Assembly (NCBI RefSeq): GCF_029245835.1
Contig: NZ_JAQWOO010000009.1
Span: 1-59,011, forward strand
Direction of reading: 5' to 3'
Origin: Algibacter sp.
GTDB taxonomy: Bacteria; Bacteroidota; Bacteroidia; Flavobacteriales; Flavobacteriaceae
Length of the DNA stretch: 59,011 bases
Shown: in pieces, positions 1 through 8,998 of the stretch
Layout: each line of letters opens with the position of its first letter
How positions within the stretch are numbered: the stretch's first letter is position 1
Made by a program: the position numbers and the translations under genes
Notes under the pieces: generated by a model
What the model saw: the letters and a program-made list of their open reading frames with translations, nothing else
The model's database searches: none
Told to the model about the DNA's origin: nothing

Positions 1-2
1 TT

Positions 3-140
3 AACCCTATTACAATCAAAAAACATGGCAGAAAAGCTAAAAGTATTTTTAAACATGGGCTCTCTTTCTTAGCTAGTGTATTGTTAAACACTGAAAATCA
101 AATGAATACTAATATATTCCATTTTTTGTCATGTACTTAG
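3..140 (+). mobile_element. C-terminal fragment of IS4-like transposase (cut by window edge)
   Basis: An open frame enters from the left edge and stops at TAG 138-140. It gives about 45 residues with the pattern KKHGRKAKSIFKHGLSFL and ends in FLSCT. From memory, basic KAKSxFKxGL runs and an FLSCT end are typical of the C-terminus of IS4-family transposases in Flavobacteriaceae. The catalytic DDE core would lie outside the window, so activity cannot be judged. The stop codon lies inside the 3' end of the convergent esterase gene (12 bp overlap), so the right end of the insertion sequence should fall at or just after 140. It could instead be an old fragment, since the terminal inverted repeat cannot be recognised without the other end. 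Confidence 0.7.
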
Positions 141-1577
141 GGGATATTTATAAAAACTAACTAGTTCTAAATCATTTGTGTTTGTTATGAAGTTCCCAAC
201 TTCATTTTCAGCTTGAGCTAAGTATGAAATTTCAGAGCTGTTTCCTGGGTGCTCAGAAAGGGTAAATACAATATTATTTTGATTTAGATTAATATTTGTT
301 ATTGTAGAAGTTCCCGCATTGGTCAATTCAAAATTTTCTGCAACGGTATCCATTTCAAGATTAATAGCGTCTGTCTCAACAATTAAGGTGGTGTTATTTT
401 GAAGATAAGCATCAGTAATCATTGGAGGGGTTACTTCGTCTGAAGTTGTTGTACCATATAGGTCTCTGTTAATTAAAGCAAATATACGATCAGCAAATGA
501 TTCATATCCACCTGCGAATAGAAAATGACAGTAATCGCTCCTGTATAATAATGAGGCAGTAGACATAATTGAAATATCTGAATTTTCATATGCCAATTGC
601 CTTTGAGCTTCTTTTACTTGCATTAAATTCACAAAGGGGTCAGAACCAGAGAAATTTATAAGGCTGTAGCAACCATTCTTAGTTTGAAAAATATAAAAAT
701 GCTCAATATTTGGATAATCTGTTAGCCATGAATTTTTCAAATCAATAAATTCATTTTTGTATTCAGCAGTTGAAGTAGCAACTTTGGCGTTATGTTCACC
801 CTGGGACCAAAGGACAGATCTAACATAATTTTTAAGACCTGTTTTAGTAAGGCGGTAGTACATTTTACCATAATTAGAGCTTTGTGAAGTTTGGTAGTCA
901 CTAGGGGCTTTAAAAAAGTCAATTTCCTTTCCGCCAACTGCTCCATTAAATATTGCAACAGGTATATTTGTTGTGTTTACTATGGAGTTAGCAAGTTTTA
1001 ATCCCCATTGTCCGGTATTGCCATCCGAATCTCTCGATCCATCACCTTGCCCAATATACCATTCGTCATTACTTAATAAGTTTGATGTAGTATTTGTACC
1101 ATTTGCATATACACGTATAAAAGGATCAATAAAACCATTTGCACTTGCTACTCCAGATAATTTTCTTGCTTCTGCATTAGATTGGCCTTGTATAATGTAA
1201 ACGTCACCAGCCACTATATCATCAATTTCTTTTTCAAGGATTAAAGAACTGTTGATTTCACTAAATATTTTTACAGAATAATTTACAAGTTCTGCATCAA
1301 TTTTAATATCAAAATTGAAAGAGGCAATATTTGAAGTAAAATTTAATGTATGAGAAGAGGTATTATATAAGATATTATCTCTATAAACTTCTACTTGAAT
1401 GGAATTGTAATTTGATGCTGATTTATTTACCTCGCCTTCAATAATAATACTACCCTTGTTTGTAATTAAGTCCCTACCTAAAAGTTGCTTGTCAAGCGGA
1501 ATAGTATTAAATGTAACTTGGCCATAAGATAAACTAAATAGCAATAATAATAATAAGAGTGTTATAATATGTTTCAT
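129..1577 (-). CDS. Secreted SASA-type carbohydrate (sialate O-acetyl-) esterase-like protein
   Basis: The product has 482 residues with a signal peptide (hydrophobic residues 4-18, ending SYGQ), so it is exported. An SGNH/SASA (DUF303) hydrolase core follows. The nucleophile motif GQSNA is at 131-135 (Ser133), GxxNGAVGG-like block II is near 210-215, SQGE is at 258-261, and the Asp/His pair is in SDYCH (Asp348, His351). These are the expected catalytic elements for removing acetyl groups from sugars; the substrate cannot be read from sequence. The last ~100 residues form a beta-rich domain. The end, after FYKYP, runs into the tail of the IS4-like transposase. A natural C-terminal part, such as a T9SS sorting domain, may have been lost there (inference). 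It stands alone on its strand. Confidence 0.8.
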   Translation of the reverse strand: MKHIITLLLLLLLFSLSYGQVTFNTIPLDKQLLGRDLITNKGSIIIEGEVNKSASNYNSIQVEVYRDNILYNTSSHTLNFTSNIASFNFDIKIDAELVNYSVKIFSEINSSLILEKEIDDIVAGDVYIIQGQSNAEARKLSGVASANGFIDPFIRVYANGTNTTSNLLSNDEWYIGQGDGSRDSDGNTGQWGLKLANSIVNTTNIPVAIFNGAVGGKEIDFFKAPSDYQTSQSSNYGKMYYRLTKTGLKNYVRSVLWSQGEHNAKVATSTAEYKNEFIDLKNSWLTDYPNIEHFYIFQTKNGCYSLINFSGSDPFVNLMQVKEAQRQLAYENSDISIMSTASLLYRSDYCHFLFAGGYESFADRIFALINRDLYGTTTSDEVTPPMITDAYLQNNTTLIVETDAINLEMDTVAENFELTNAGTSTITNINLNQNNIVFTLSEHPGNSSEISYLAQAENEVGNFITNTNDLELVSFYKYPLST

Positions 1578-2253
1578 GGTTGGTAATGATTAACTAATAG
1601 CAATAATACTTAAAACATTATACCACAATACTTGAGGGAAGTTTGTAGATTTTGGGTGTGCTATAAGTTCTCGGAAGTCCTTAATCTAAAAAATAGAATT
1701 ATATCTGAAACTTAGATAACAACATCAAATACAGATATCTGAGTATATTTAGATTAAATTAATACTTTTTTTTAACAAATATTTATTCTAGTTATAAATA
1801 CTAGAAAACAAATAAAAATTATAATTAGAAATATCAATTAATAGCAGCGGAAAATTACAATTTTTCACATAGTATGCGTCTAAAAAAATTAAAAAACGTC
1901 CATCTTTTCGTTCAAAAACAAATTTTTAGGGTGTAAGTAATAACGGAATCACGACATGCTATAAATTCATGTATAATTAATGATTTAAAAAGTAGTTAAT
2001 AAATTGTGAGTTCAAGTAATAAGTGCAACCCGAATATTTAAAACTACTGGATTTTACACCAGTATTTTTGAGATCAATATTTATATTCGTTCCGTTTTAA
2101 CTTTTAAAATATTAAAAAGTTAAGATAGGCTTTTGTTGATATTTTTTTAGTTAACAATGATATCATATTCCATAAATGCTTTGCTTAAAACAATTATGTG
2201 TAGGTAAAAACTGTTTGTAGCGTCTTTAATCATAAAATAAATCGATAAAACGA
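1578..2253. other. Gene-free AT-rich region
   Basis: About 680 bases between the divergent esterase gene and the promoter of the next gene hold no convincing ORF. Two hairpins are visible. One is TACTGG/CCAGTA at 2045-2064 followed by five T, which looks like a terminator with no gene upstream. The other is an AT-only stem at 2097-2123 (TTAACTTTT/AAAAGTTAA). I see no tRNA-like or known RNA fold. Confidence 0.5.
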
Positions 2254-2283
2254 TTGTTTTTAACGTTTAATTACATAGATTTG
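2254..2283 (+). promoter_or_regulatory. Bacteroidetes-type promoter
   Basis: TTG at 2254-2256, a 19-base spacer, then TAGATTTG at 2276-2283 match the TTG-N(17-23)-TAnnTTTG consensus of the phylum's primary sigma factor. The expected start of transcription near 2289 leaves a leader of about 20 bases before the ATG at 2309. Confidence 0.65.
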
Positions 2284-2308
2284 TTTTTTAAACCCTTAAA
2301 TCTACAAC

Positions 2309-2755
2309 ATGAAAGTTAAGATTATTTTATTTAGTTTAGGCCTTTTCTTTTTTACTAGTATTGGTTTTGCTCAAAAAAACAAAGGACCAAAAAGTTTTAT
2401 TAGCGAAAAAGTTACTATAAATAAATACCATAATAAAGGTGAGTTGGAGCGTATGCAAAAAGGTCAATTAATAACTCTTTATTCTGAAAGAATTCAAGTA
2501 CTTGCTAGGACGTTGCCTTATGTTGCTTTTGCAACAAAACCAGGTATAACAATGGCTACTTTGGGGATTCCAACTAATAATGATAATAAAAAAGCACTAG
2601 ATAATCAATTTGAATCTACTGATGATTATTTGGAAAAGGCTAATGAATTCCATAGGGAGTACTTACCATATTCTGATACTGGAAATTTAATTGCTGGAAT
2701 ATTGTTTTATGAGGAAATAATGAAATCGCTTCATCAGTACGATGATTTTCGTTAA
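2309..2755 (+). CDS. Small exported protein of unknown function
   Basis: The product has 148 residues. It starts with a clear signal peptide (residues 1-22, hydrophobic core IILFSLGLFFFTSIGFA, then Q). The mature part is about 126 residues, mixed charge, probably mostly helical, with no cysteines and no motif that I recognise. One stretch (ARTLPYVAFATKPG) is hydrophobic but too short and interrupted for a membrane segment. It has its own promoter, stands alone, and precedes another exported protein and the T9SS modules. No function is assigned; a periplasmic or surface role is inferred only from the signal peptide. Confidence 0.7.
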   Translation: MKVKIILFSLGLFFFTSIGFAQKNKGPKSFISEKVTINKYHNKGELERMQKGQLITLYSERIQVLARTLPYVAFATKPGITMATLGIPTNNDNKKALDNQFESTDDYLEKANEFHREYLPYSDTGNLIAGILFYEEIMKSLHQYDDFR

Positions 2756-2996
2756 ACAATATTTTTTAATAGTATTTACCTTTTTTGTAGTAAGTATAGA
2801 TTGATTTTTGTTTTTTGAATTTTCCTCTTTTATAATATAGAGAAATTTAAAAAGTTAGTGTCAATTTTTGGTTTAAAGTCTTTCGCTTCGACATCATATT
2901 TTTTTAAAAATCAAACACTTTTCTTTATATTCGATTGCATTTAATCGATTGTTTTTCTGATAATAATTACATAAAATATGTATTTTGACGAAAAAA
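2756..2996. other. Intergenic region with a motif shared with the 2.25 kb promoter
   Basis: No ORF is seen. CGATTGTTTTT at 2946-2956 followed after seven bases by TAATTACATA (2964-2973) repeats the arrangement at 2251-2277, where six bases separate the same two words. There it overlaps the -33 element of the promoter of the preceding gene. Confidence 0.4.
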
Positions 2997-3027
2997 TTGG
3001 TATTTCATGGATTTTTTTTTATTTTTG
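2997..3027 (+). promoter_or_regulatory. Candidate Bacteroidetes-type promoter
   Basis: TTG at 2997-2999 and TATTTTTG at 3020-3027 with a 20-base spacer fit the consensus. It would give a leader of roughly 45 bases before the ATG at 3079. In such AT-rich DNA a chance match is possible. Confidence 0.5.
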
Positions 3028-3078
3028 AATATTAATTATTAAAAAATTATTTTTAGTTTTAAACTAAAATATTTAACT

Positions 3079-4404
3079 ATGAAAAACTATACCCAAATCA
3101 TTTTCATATTTCTTTTTTTAGTTGCAAATAGTTTTGCGCAACAAGAAAAAGGAATAATAGGCAGTAACAATTGGTTGGATAATTGGACAGATTTTAAACC
3201 TCAATTAAAAGATTACGACGAACCAACTAAAATATTAGCAGGTAATATTACTGAAAATACAACCCTTTATAAAAAGGAAGTGTACTTATTGCTAGGAAGT
3301 GTTTTTGTTACCAATAATGCAACACTTACTATTGAACCGGGAACATTGATACTTGGTGATTTTCAAACTAATGGATCACTAACCATATCAAGAGGTTCAA
3401 CTATTTTTGCTGAAGGTACAGAAACCGACCCAATAGTTTTTACTTCAAACCGAAGTGTAAAAAGACCAGGTGACTGGGGAGGTATCGTTATATTAGGAAA
3501 TGCTCCAATAAATAGGTTTGGTTCTGGATCTGCAGCCATGTTTTATCCAGATTTAAAAGCATATGATTACGTTAACGCTAATTATGGAGGTAATGATGCT
3601 ATGTCTAGCTCAGGAGTAATAAGGCATACCAGAATTGAGTTTGCTGGTAAAAGAATTTCTGAGGATGTTTACTTTAATGGTTTGTTTTTAGCAAGTGTAG
3701 GAAAGAAAACAAAAATAGGCAGTATTATGGTAAGTCATTCAGCTGGTAATGGTTTTGAAGTTTGGGGCGGTAAATTGGCAATGTATAGATTGGTATCCTT
3801 TAATTGTCATGGTAGCGATTTTAAATTTAATTATGGTTCAAGATCAATATTGCAAAATTCTTTAGCAGTAAGATCGCCTTATGCTTCAAATGGTGGACGG
3901 TCGAGATGTTTGGAAGTTAGATCTTACAATAAAAAAGAAGAATGTGATTTTTCTAAAAAACTAACATTGTTAACAACCAAAAATTTAACGTTTTTAAATT
4001 CTAGTGAAGATTTAGAAACAGATATAAAAATGAATCTAGTAAAGGAAGCTGTTTTTATAGGACAAAACACTTCTATTGATATGAGTAAAAGTGTCATATC
4101 AGGATTCAATCCCGCCGTAATTTTAGATGAAAAGATTATAGTAAATCAGGAAAATTTAGAGAAAATAAATTTTAATGCGATGTTGTTTAACAACTGCAAT
4201 GGAAATATTTTTTTAGAATATAACTCAAATAATGAGGATTTAGAGAACTGGTATGGCAATAGTGCATTTTTCAATGTGTATTCAAAAAGCGATAATTATG
4301 AAACTTTTATAGATACGAAGAGTATCAAAAGACCAGATTTTAGATTGCGAATTAATAAAATAATTGCATCAAACGAAGTAGATCCAGATTTACGAATGGA
4401 TTAA
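3079..4404 (+). CDS. Exported beta-helix-type surface protein
   Basis: The product has 441 residues with a signal peptide (1-20, ending NSFAQ). From about residue 55 it contains the pattern AGNITENTTL..LLLGSVFVTNNATLTIEPGT, then PIVFTSNR and GDWGGIVILGNAPI. This belongs to a family of Bacteroidetes exported proteins with a right-handed parallel beta-helix, often found near TonB-dependent receptors or T9SS genes. The central part (150-270, with IRHTRIEFAGKRIS and SHSAGNGFEVWGG) continues the helical-turn pattern. I see no type A or type B T9SS C-terminal domain: the last residues (IIASNEVDPDLRMD) are not of that type. No enzymatic residues are recognised. It is monocistronic, just before the first T9SS module. 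Confidence 0.65.
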   Translation: MKNYTQIIFIFLFLVANSFAQQEKGIIGSNNWLDNWTDFKPQLKDYDEPTKILAGNITENTTLYKKEVYLLLGSVFVTNNATLTIEPGTLILGDFQTNGSLTISRGSTIFAEGTETDPIVFTSNRSVKRPGDWGGIVILGNAPINRFGSGSAAMFYPDLKAYDYVNANYGGNDAMSSSGVIRHTRIEFAGKRISEDVYFNGLFLASVGKKTKIGSIMVSHSAGNGFEVWGGKLAMYRLVSFNCHGSDFKFNYGSRSILQNSLAVRSPYASNGGRSRCLEVRSYNKKEECDFSKKLTLLTTKNLTFLNSSEDLETDIKMNLVKEAVFIGQNTSIDMSKSVISGFNPAVILDEKIIVNQENLEKINFNAMLFNNCNGNIFLEYNSNNEDLENWYGNSAFFNVYSKSDNYETFIDTKSIKRPDFRLRINKIIASNEVDPDLRMD

Positions 4405-4547
4405 TAATTTATGGTAATAAAACCTTAGGCTTCTGTACTTCCCAGTTTATACTCTTATAATTTTTTTAAATTCCTTAAAAATCTAAATAAATACATTGGA
4501 TGGCATAAGTTTTTAGATGTTTTATTTACTAAAGCAAATAAGATTAT

Positions 4548-5993
4548 ATGAGGACCTTTACTCTATTTAATTATATTGGTATTTTCATTTTCTTTTTAAG
4601 TGGAATTGGAACTATTAATGCTCAAATAGTTATAAGTAAGCCTAATTTAGGTTTTACACAGGCCTGCGCAAGTCCTTCATTTAATACTTATAATGTAACG
4701 TTTTCTTTCTCTCCAGAATCTGCTTTAGAGACTTCAAATCAATTTATTGTTGAACTCTCTGATGGAACTGGTAGTTTCTCAAATCCAACAGCAATTTATA
4801 CTTCTGCAGCAGGAACGGTAACTACCTCGCCAGTTACATTTAGCTTTTCAATACCAACATCAACTGCTGGTGAAGCCTTTAGGATACGATTAAGAAGTAC
4901 AGCACCAGCCTCAATAAGCTCAAGTTCTAATGCTTTTTCTGCGTACTATAAAGCACAAGACACCCCTTTTTCTATAAATAATTTAATTGCTTCAGGTGCT
5001 TACTGCTCAGGAGGAAGTTATTTATTAACTATCGATAACCCCGGTGTTTTTTCAAATGACTCACCTTTAAAATATCCTTCACTAACATTCAAATGGTATA
5101 AAGAAACTAGTCCAACAACCTCGGTTTTTGTGGCCGATGGAGAAACATTATCTGTTAACGAACCGGGAACCTATTTTGTAGAAACCAACTATGGGTCTTG
5201 TACTTCAAATTCATTTTCAAATCGTGTTACAGTAAGCGAAGTCTCTTCAGGCTCTACAAGTAATATTAGCTCAAGTTTAGGTAATCCGTATTGTTCTTCA
5301 AACGGACCTACGGTCTTAAATGCAATTAATGGAAATAGTTACCAGTGGTTTAAAGATGGTAAAGCAATTTCTGGTGCTACAAGTCAGATGTATGAAACCA
5401 ATGATTCTGGTGAATATTCGGTGAATATAGATTTAGGAAATTGTATGACAAACGCATCCATAAACATAGAAACAACAGGATTTACAAGCAGTATTAATGT
5501 AAATGACATAAATAATATAGATGAAGACGAAACGCTAATGGTAACTGTTACTACTTCGGCTAATAACCCTGAGTATAATTGGTATTTAAATGATGTGATG
5601 ATTAATGGTGCATCTGCCAATAGTTATGAAGTAACTCAAACCGGTTCTTATAAAGTTGTAATTACTCAAACTACAAGTTGTAATGCTTCAACAGAATTTC
5701 CTTTTATAGTAAGAGAAGCATTTCCAAATGTTGAAAAAATCCCGAATTTGATTAGTCCTAATGGAGATGGTGAAAATGATACATGGGTAATTCCACAAAC
5801 TTATGTTAGTGGAACAGATACAGAAGTGATTTTGATAAGTTATCAAGGTAGAATAGAACTTAAAACAAATAGCTATCAGAATAATTGGCCAGAAAATCAA
5901 TTAGATTTTAAAGCGATTAACCCCATTTATTATTACATCATAACCACATCTGATGGTAAAATAAAAAAGGGTACAATAACAGTCGTCAAGTAG
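4548..5993 (+). CDS. T9SS-secreted protein with type B (gliding motility-associated) C-terminal domain
   Basis: The product has 481 residues. A signal peptide (1-26, ending INAQ) is followed by Ser/Thr/Asn-rich beta-sandwich modules. Two short Ig-like units contain paired cysteines and the word YQWFKDGKAISGA (about 255-300) or YNWYLNDVMINGA (about 340-375). The last ~85 residues begin with IPNLISPNGDGENDTW and end in IKKGTITVVK, the signature of the CHU_C/TIGR04131 type B sorting domain, so the protein should leave the cell through T9SS. The next gene starts one base after the stop and encodes a PorP/SprF-type protein. Such pairs are known for SprB/SprF, so the neighbour is the likely dedicated secretion or anchoring partner. 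Confidence 0.88.
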   Translation: MRTFTLFNYIGIFIFFLSGIGTINAQIVISKPNLGFTQACASPSFNTYNVTFSFSPESALETSNQFIVELSDGTGSFSNPTAIYTSAAGTVTTSPVTFSFSIPTSTAGEAFRIRLRSTAPASISSSSNAFSAYYKAQDTPFSINNLIASGAYCSGGSYLLTIDNPGVFSNDSPLKYPSLTFKWYKETSPTTSVFVADGETLSVNEPGTYFVETNYGSCTSNSFSNRVTVSEVSSGSTSNISSSLGNPYCSSNGPTVLNAINGNSYQWFKDGKAISGATSQMYETNDSGEYSVNIDLGNCMTNASINIETTGFTSSINVNDINNIDEDETLMVTVTTSANNPEYNWYLNDVMINGASANSYEVTQTGSYKVVITQTTSCNASTEFPFIVREAFPNVEKIPNLISPNGDGENDTWVIPQTYVSGTDTEVILISYQGRIELKTNSYQNNWPENQLDFKAINPIYYYIITTSDGKIKKGTITVVK

Positions 5994-5994
5994 C

Positions 5995-8631
5995 ATGAAA
6001 ATATATATACTACATATAGTTTTATTTTTCTGTATTACTCAGCAACTCTATTCTCAAGACGATGGAGTTGTTGCGTTTAATATACCTTCTAGAAATTCTT
6101 TAAAATTTAACAGACATTTTATTAATCCGACATTTAGTTTTGTTAGAGAACAAAATAAATATATCAGCTTTAATAATAAGCGTGAATGGGCTCAATTTGA
6201 TAATGCTCCTCAAACTTATTTGTTTAGTTATTCAGGAAGGTTTAGAGAAAATATTGGTGCTGGAGTTACATTATTTCAGCAAGATTATGGGGTTTTAACG
6301 ACTTTTGGAGGAGTTTTAAATTTCGCTTACAATGCTGTCCTAGACAGGGAAAGCAATTTAACTTTTGGGCTGAATCTTGGTTTTTACAAAAGTGGAATAA
6401 ACGAGGGTAATGTTATTACAAATTCTCCAGAGCCGTCTCTTGAAAATTTTCCTTCAAATTCAATAATTACAATAAATCCAGGGATAAATTACGGTACTGA
6501 GTTTTTAGATTTTGGTGTTTCTATTAATAATTTGGTATCCTACAATTTAGCATCTTCAAAAATGATAGAAGATGATCCGGAGCAAGGTTTTCAAGCATAT
6601 ATTATGTACACTGGCTATTTAAATAGTCGTGGTTTTTTTGATGAAAGTAGATTTTCAAGTTTAATACGTTCTGAGTTTCAAAAAGATCAAACGGTTATAT
6701 CAGGAATGGTAATGTTAATGGTGCCTAAAGGGTTTTGGGCTCAAGCTGGATATAATAGTTTATATACATTGTCTGCCGGTATTGGTTTAAATATTACAAC
6801 TCAAATAGCTATTGAATATAATTATGGGAAAGGTGTTGGTGGCTTTTCTGCTTTTGGAAACGCTCATGATATTACTTTGGCTTATAAATTTGAGAATAGA
6901 AACCGGTATGCTTATAGTGGTGATGATGATGAAGAAGGATTATTAATGTCTACAACCAAAAAAAGAAAATCTAATGTAAATAGAAGAAGGTCCTCTAAAT
7001 CGACTTCAAGTAAAAAGAAAAAACCAGTAGTTACTAAAAATAATAATGTTAACTCGGATAAAGTAGCTGAAGAAAAACAAGTAAAATTAGCAGAAGCAAC
7101 ACGAGTAAAAGCAGAACAAGAGGAGCAGGCTAGAATAGCAGAATCAGCACGTATTAAAGCTGAGGCAGAAGCTCAAGCAAAATTAGAAGCTGCAGCACGA
7201 GTAAAAGTAGAACAAGAAGAGCAGGCTAGAATAGCAGAATCAGCACGTATTAAAGCTGAGGCAGAAGCACAAACAAAATTAGCAGAAGCAGCAAGAGTAA
7301 AAGTAGAACAAGAGGAGCAGGCTAGAATAGCTGAATCAGCACGTATTAAAGCTGAGGCAGAAGCTCAAGTAAAATTAGAGGTTGCAGCACGAGTAAAAGC
7401 AGAACAAGAGGAGCAGGCTAGAATAGCAGAATCAGCACGTATTAAAGCTGAAGCCGAAGCACAAACAAAATTAGAAGCTGCTACACGACTAAAAGCAGAA
7501 CAAGAGGAGCAGGCTAGAATAGCAGAAGTAGCTCGTATTAAAGCTGAAGCCGAAGCACAAACAAAATCAGCAGAAGCAGCACGAGTAAAAGTAGAACAAG
7601 AGGAGCAGGCTAGAATAGCAGAAGTAGCACGTATTAAAGCTGAAGCCGAAGCTCAAGCAAAATTAGAAGCTGCTGTACGAGTAAAAGCAGAACAAGAGGA
7701 GCAGGCTAGAATAGTAGAATCAGCGAACGCTAAGGCTGAGGAAGAAGCGAAAATTAATGAGATCCTTTTAGATGAGGTTTTGATTAAATTTAAAAAATCT
7801 ACTGAATCATCTAAAAATACTCAACAAAAATTATTAAACAAATTAAGTGAAAAAGTTGCAGCTAAACAACAAGATTTAAATGACTTAATAAAAGAAAATG
7901 ATTTAAGTGAAAAAGGAATTTTTAGTGCTCCAAAAGCCTTCAAAAGTGTATCTGCAGAAAATAATGCTATAGAAGCTTTAAAACTTGAAATTGATAATTC
8001 TATTGAATTACGAAATACTAAAATTACAGAGATTGAATCGCTTTATAAAGAGCGACTTAAAAAAGTTAAAAGTAAAGATGACTTAGTAAATATTGAATAT
8101 TTAAATGTTATTAAAGCTTTAAAAATAGAACAGTTGCAAGCTAAAAATATTAAGAAAAATTTAGTGTCAACATTAGAAGATATTAAAGTTGCTACAGATT
8201 TTGAAAGAAGAAGGCGAATTAAACGTGCGGCTTATGATAATGAAAATGATAGATATAACAAAGATAGAGCTACTTTGGAGCGTATTAAGAAATTTACAGA
8301 CCTAAGTACTGAGCCATTAACAAAACAAGATTTTAATCATGGAGAGGAACTTAGTAATATCCAAATTGTGAAAGATGTAAACAATGTTGAGGAAGGGTAT
8401 TATTTAGTTGTAGCAGTGCATATTGATGTAAGTAAAAGAGATGAGTTTTTAAAGAAAGCTGTTGCTGCTGGAGAAAATAATATCAACTTCTTTTTTGATG
8501 TAAATACTAGCAAGTACTATATCTATTATGAGAAGTTTGATAATATAGGTCAAGCTAAATCATCATTAGATACTAACAAAGGAAGTAAGCCATATAATAG
8601 TAAAATGTCCATGGTGAAAATTGAAAATTAG
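5995..8631 (+). CDS. PorP/SprF-type outer membrane protein fused to coiled coil and SPOR-like tail
   Basis: The product has 878 residues; PorP/SprF proteins usually have about 300-350. A signal peptide (1-20, ending LYSQ) precedes a PorP/SprF beta-barrel domain to about residue 310, with family words such as FNRHFINPTFSF and GINYGTEFLDFGVSINN. A very basic linker (320-350, KKRKS..RRRSSKSTSSKKKK) leads to seven near-identical 32-residue units (about 363-585, core EQEEQARIAESARIKAEAEAQ) predicted as a long coiled coil. More charged helix runs to about 795. The last ~78 residues (GYYLVVAV..YYIYYEKFDNIGQAKSSL) resemble a SPOR domain, which in known proteins binds peptidoglycan. I infer a barrel in the outer membrane with a periplasmic arm reaching the cell wall. 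It follows the type B substrate gene by one base. Confidence 0.8.
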   Translation: MKIYILHIVLFFCITQQLYSQDDGVVAFNIPSRNSLKFNRHFINPTFSFVREQNKYISFNNKREWAQFDNAPQTYLFSYSGRFRENIGAGVTLFQQDYGVLTTFGGVLNFAYNAVLDRESNLTFGLNLGFYKSGINEGNVITNSPEPSLENFPSNSIITINPGINYGTEFLDFGVSINNLVSYNLASSKMIEDDPEQGFQAYIMYTGYLNSRGFFDESRFSSLIRSEFQKDQTVISGMVMLMVPKGFWAQAGYNSLYTLSAGIGLNITTQIAIEYNYGKGVGGFSAFGNAHDITLAYKFENRNRYAYSGDDDEEGLLMSTTKKRKSNVNRRRSSKSTSSKKKKPVVTKNNNVNSDKVAEEKQVKLAEATRVKAEQEEQARIAESARIKAEAEAQAKLEAAARVKVEQEEQARIAESARIKAEAEAQTKLAEAARVKVEQEEQARIAESARIKAEAEAQVKLEVAARVKAEQEEQARIAESARIKAEAEAQTKLEAATRLKAEQEEQARIAEVARIKAEAEAQTKSAEAARVKVEQEEQARIAEVARIKAEAEAQAKLEAAVRVKAEQEEQARIVESANAKAEEEAKINEILLDEVLIKFKKSTESSKNTQQKLLNKLSEKVAAKQQDLNDLIKENDLSEKGIFSAPKAFKSVSAENNAIEALKLEIDNSIELRNTKITEIESLYKERLKKVKSKDDLVNIEYLNVIKALKIEQLQAKNIKKNLVSTLEDIKVATDFERRRRIKRAAYDNENDRYNKDRATLERIKKFTDLSTEPLTKQDFNHGEELSNIQIVKDVNNVEEGYYLVVAVHIDVSKRDEFLKKAVAAGENNINFFFDVNTSKYYIYYEKFDNIGQAKSSLDTNKGSKPYNSKMSMVKIEN
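7081..7752 (+). repeat. Seven tandem 96-bp coding repeats
   Basis: The word GAGCAGGCTAGAATAG recurs at exact 96-base steps; its GCAG falls at 7125, 7221, 7317, 7413, 7509, 7605 and 7701. Each unit encodes 32 residues. Copies differ by a few substitutions (Ala/Val, Lys/Thr, Glu/Ala) but show no length change, so the frame and heptad-like pattern are kept. Confidence 0.92.
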
Positions 8632-8998
8632 ACTAGTTTTATCGATGGTGAAGAAGTGTTTATAGTTATTATTATCTATAGATTCTTACTCTTCATAACA
8701 TAATACGTAAAATGAAATATATTCTATTGTTTTGAAATAAAATTATATTTTGAATGAAAATTTCTACATAAAACATATTTTTTATCGATAAAATAACTAA
8801 TAAAACGATAAACCGCTTAATATATTCAAACTCTCTTTATTTTTACAAAAATATTCCTGATATTTATACCGTTAAATAGCATAAATTATAGGTAAATGAA
8901 TTTATTTATAGGAAATAAACTATAATTAAATATATTTAACAAAGCAAGCTTCTTTTTAACTATCCCCAGTTATAAAGAAGGAATATATAAAATCAGCC
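8632..8998. other. Gene-free AT-rich leader region of the adhesin gene
   Basis: No ORF is found in 367 bases. The region includes TTTATCGATAAAAT and AAAACGATAAA near 8781-8813, related to ATCGATAAAACGATTG upstream of 2309. I did not find a clear TTG-N19-TAnnTTTG promoter; TATTTTTAC near 8840 is one base off. A leader of 100-150 bases is likely. Confidence 0.45.

Noticed and set aside
1578-2308. tRNA or small gene in the 730-base gap
   Set aside because: No cloverleaf with a T-loop GTTCRANNC was found and all frames have frequent stops; only weak hairpins are present.
7081-7752. CRISPR-like periodic array
   Set aside because: The 96-base period is a multiple of three, the whole unit is repeated without unique spacers, and it encodes a coiled coil in frame.
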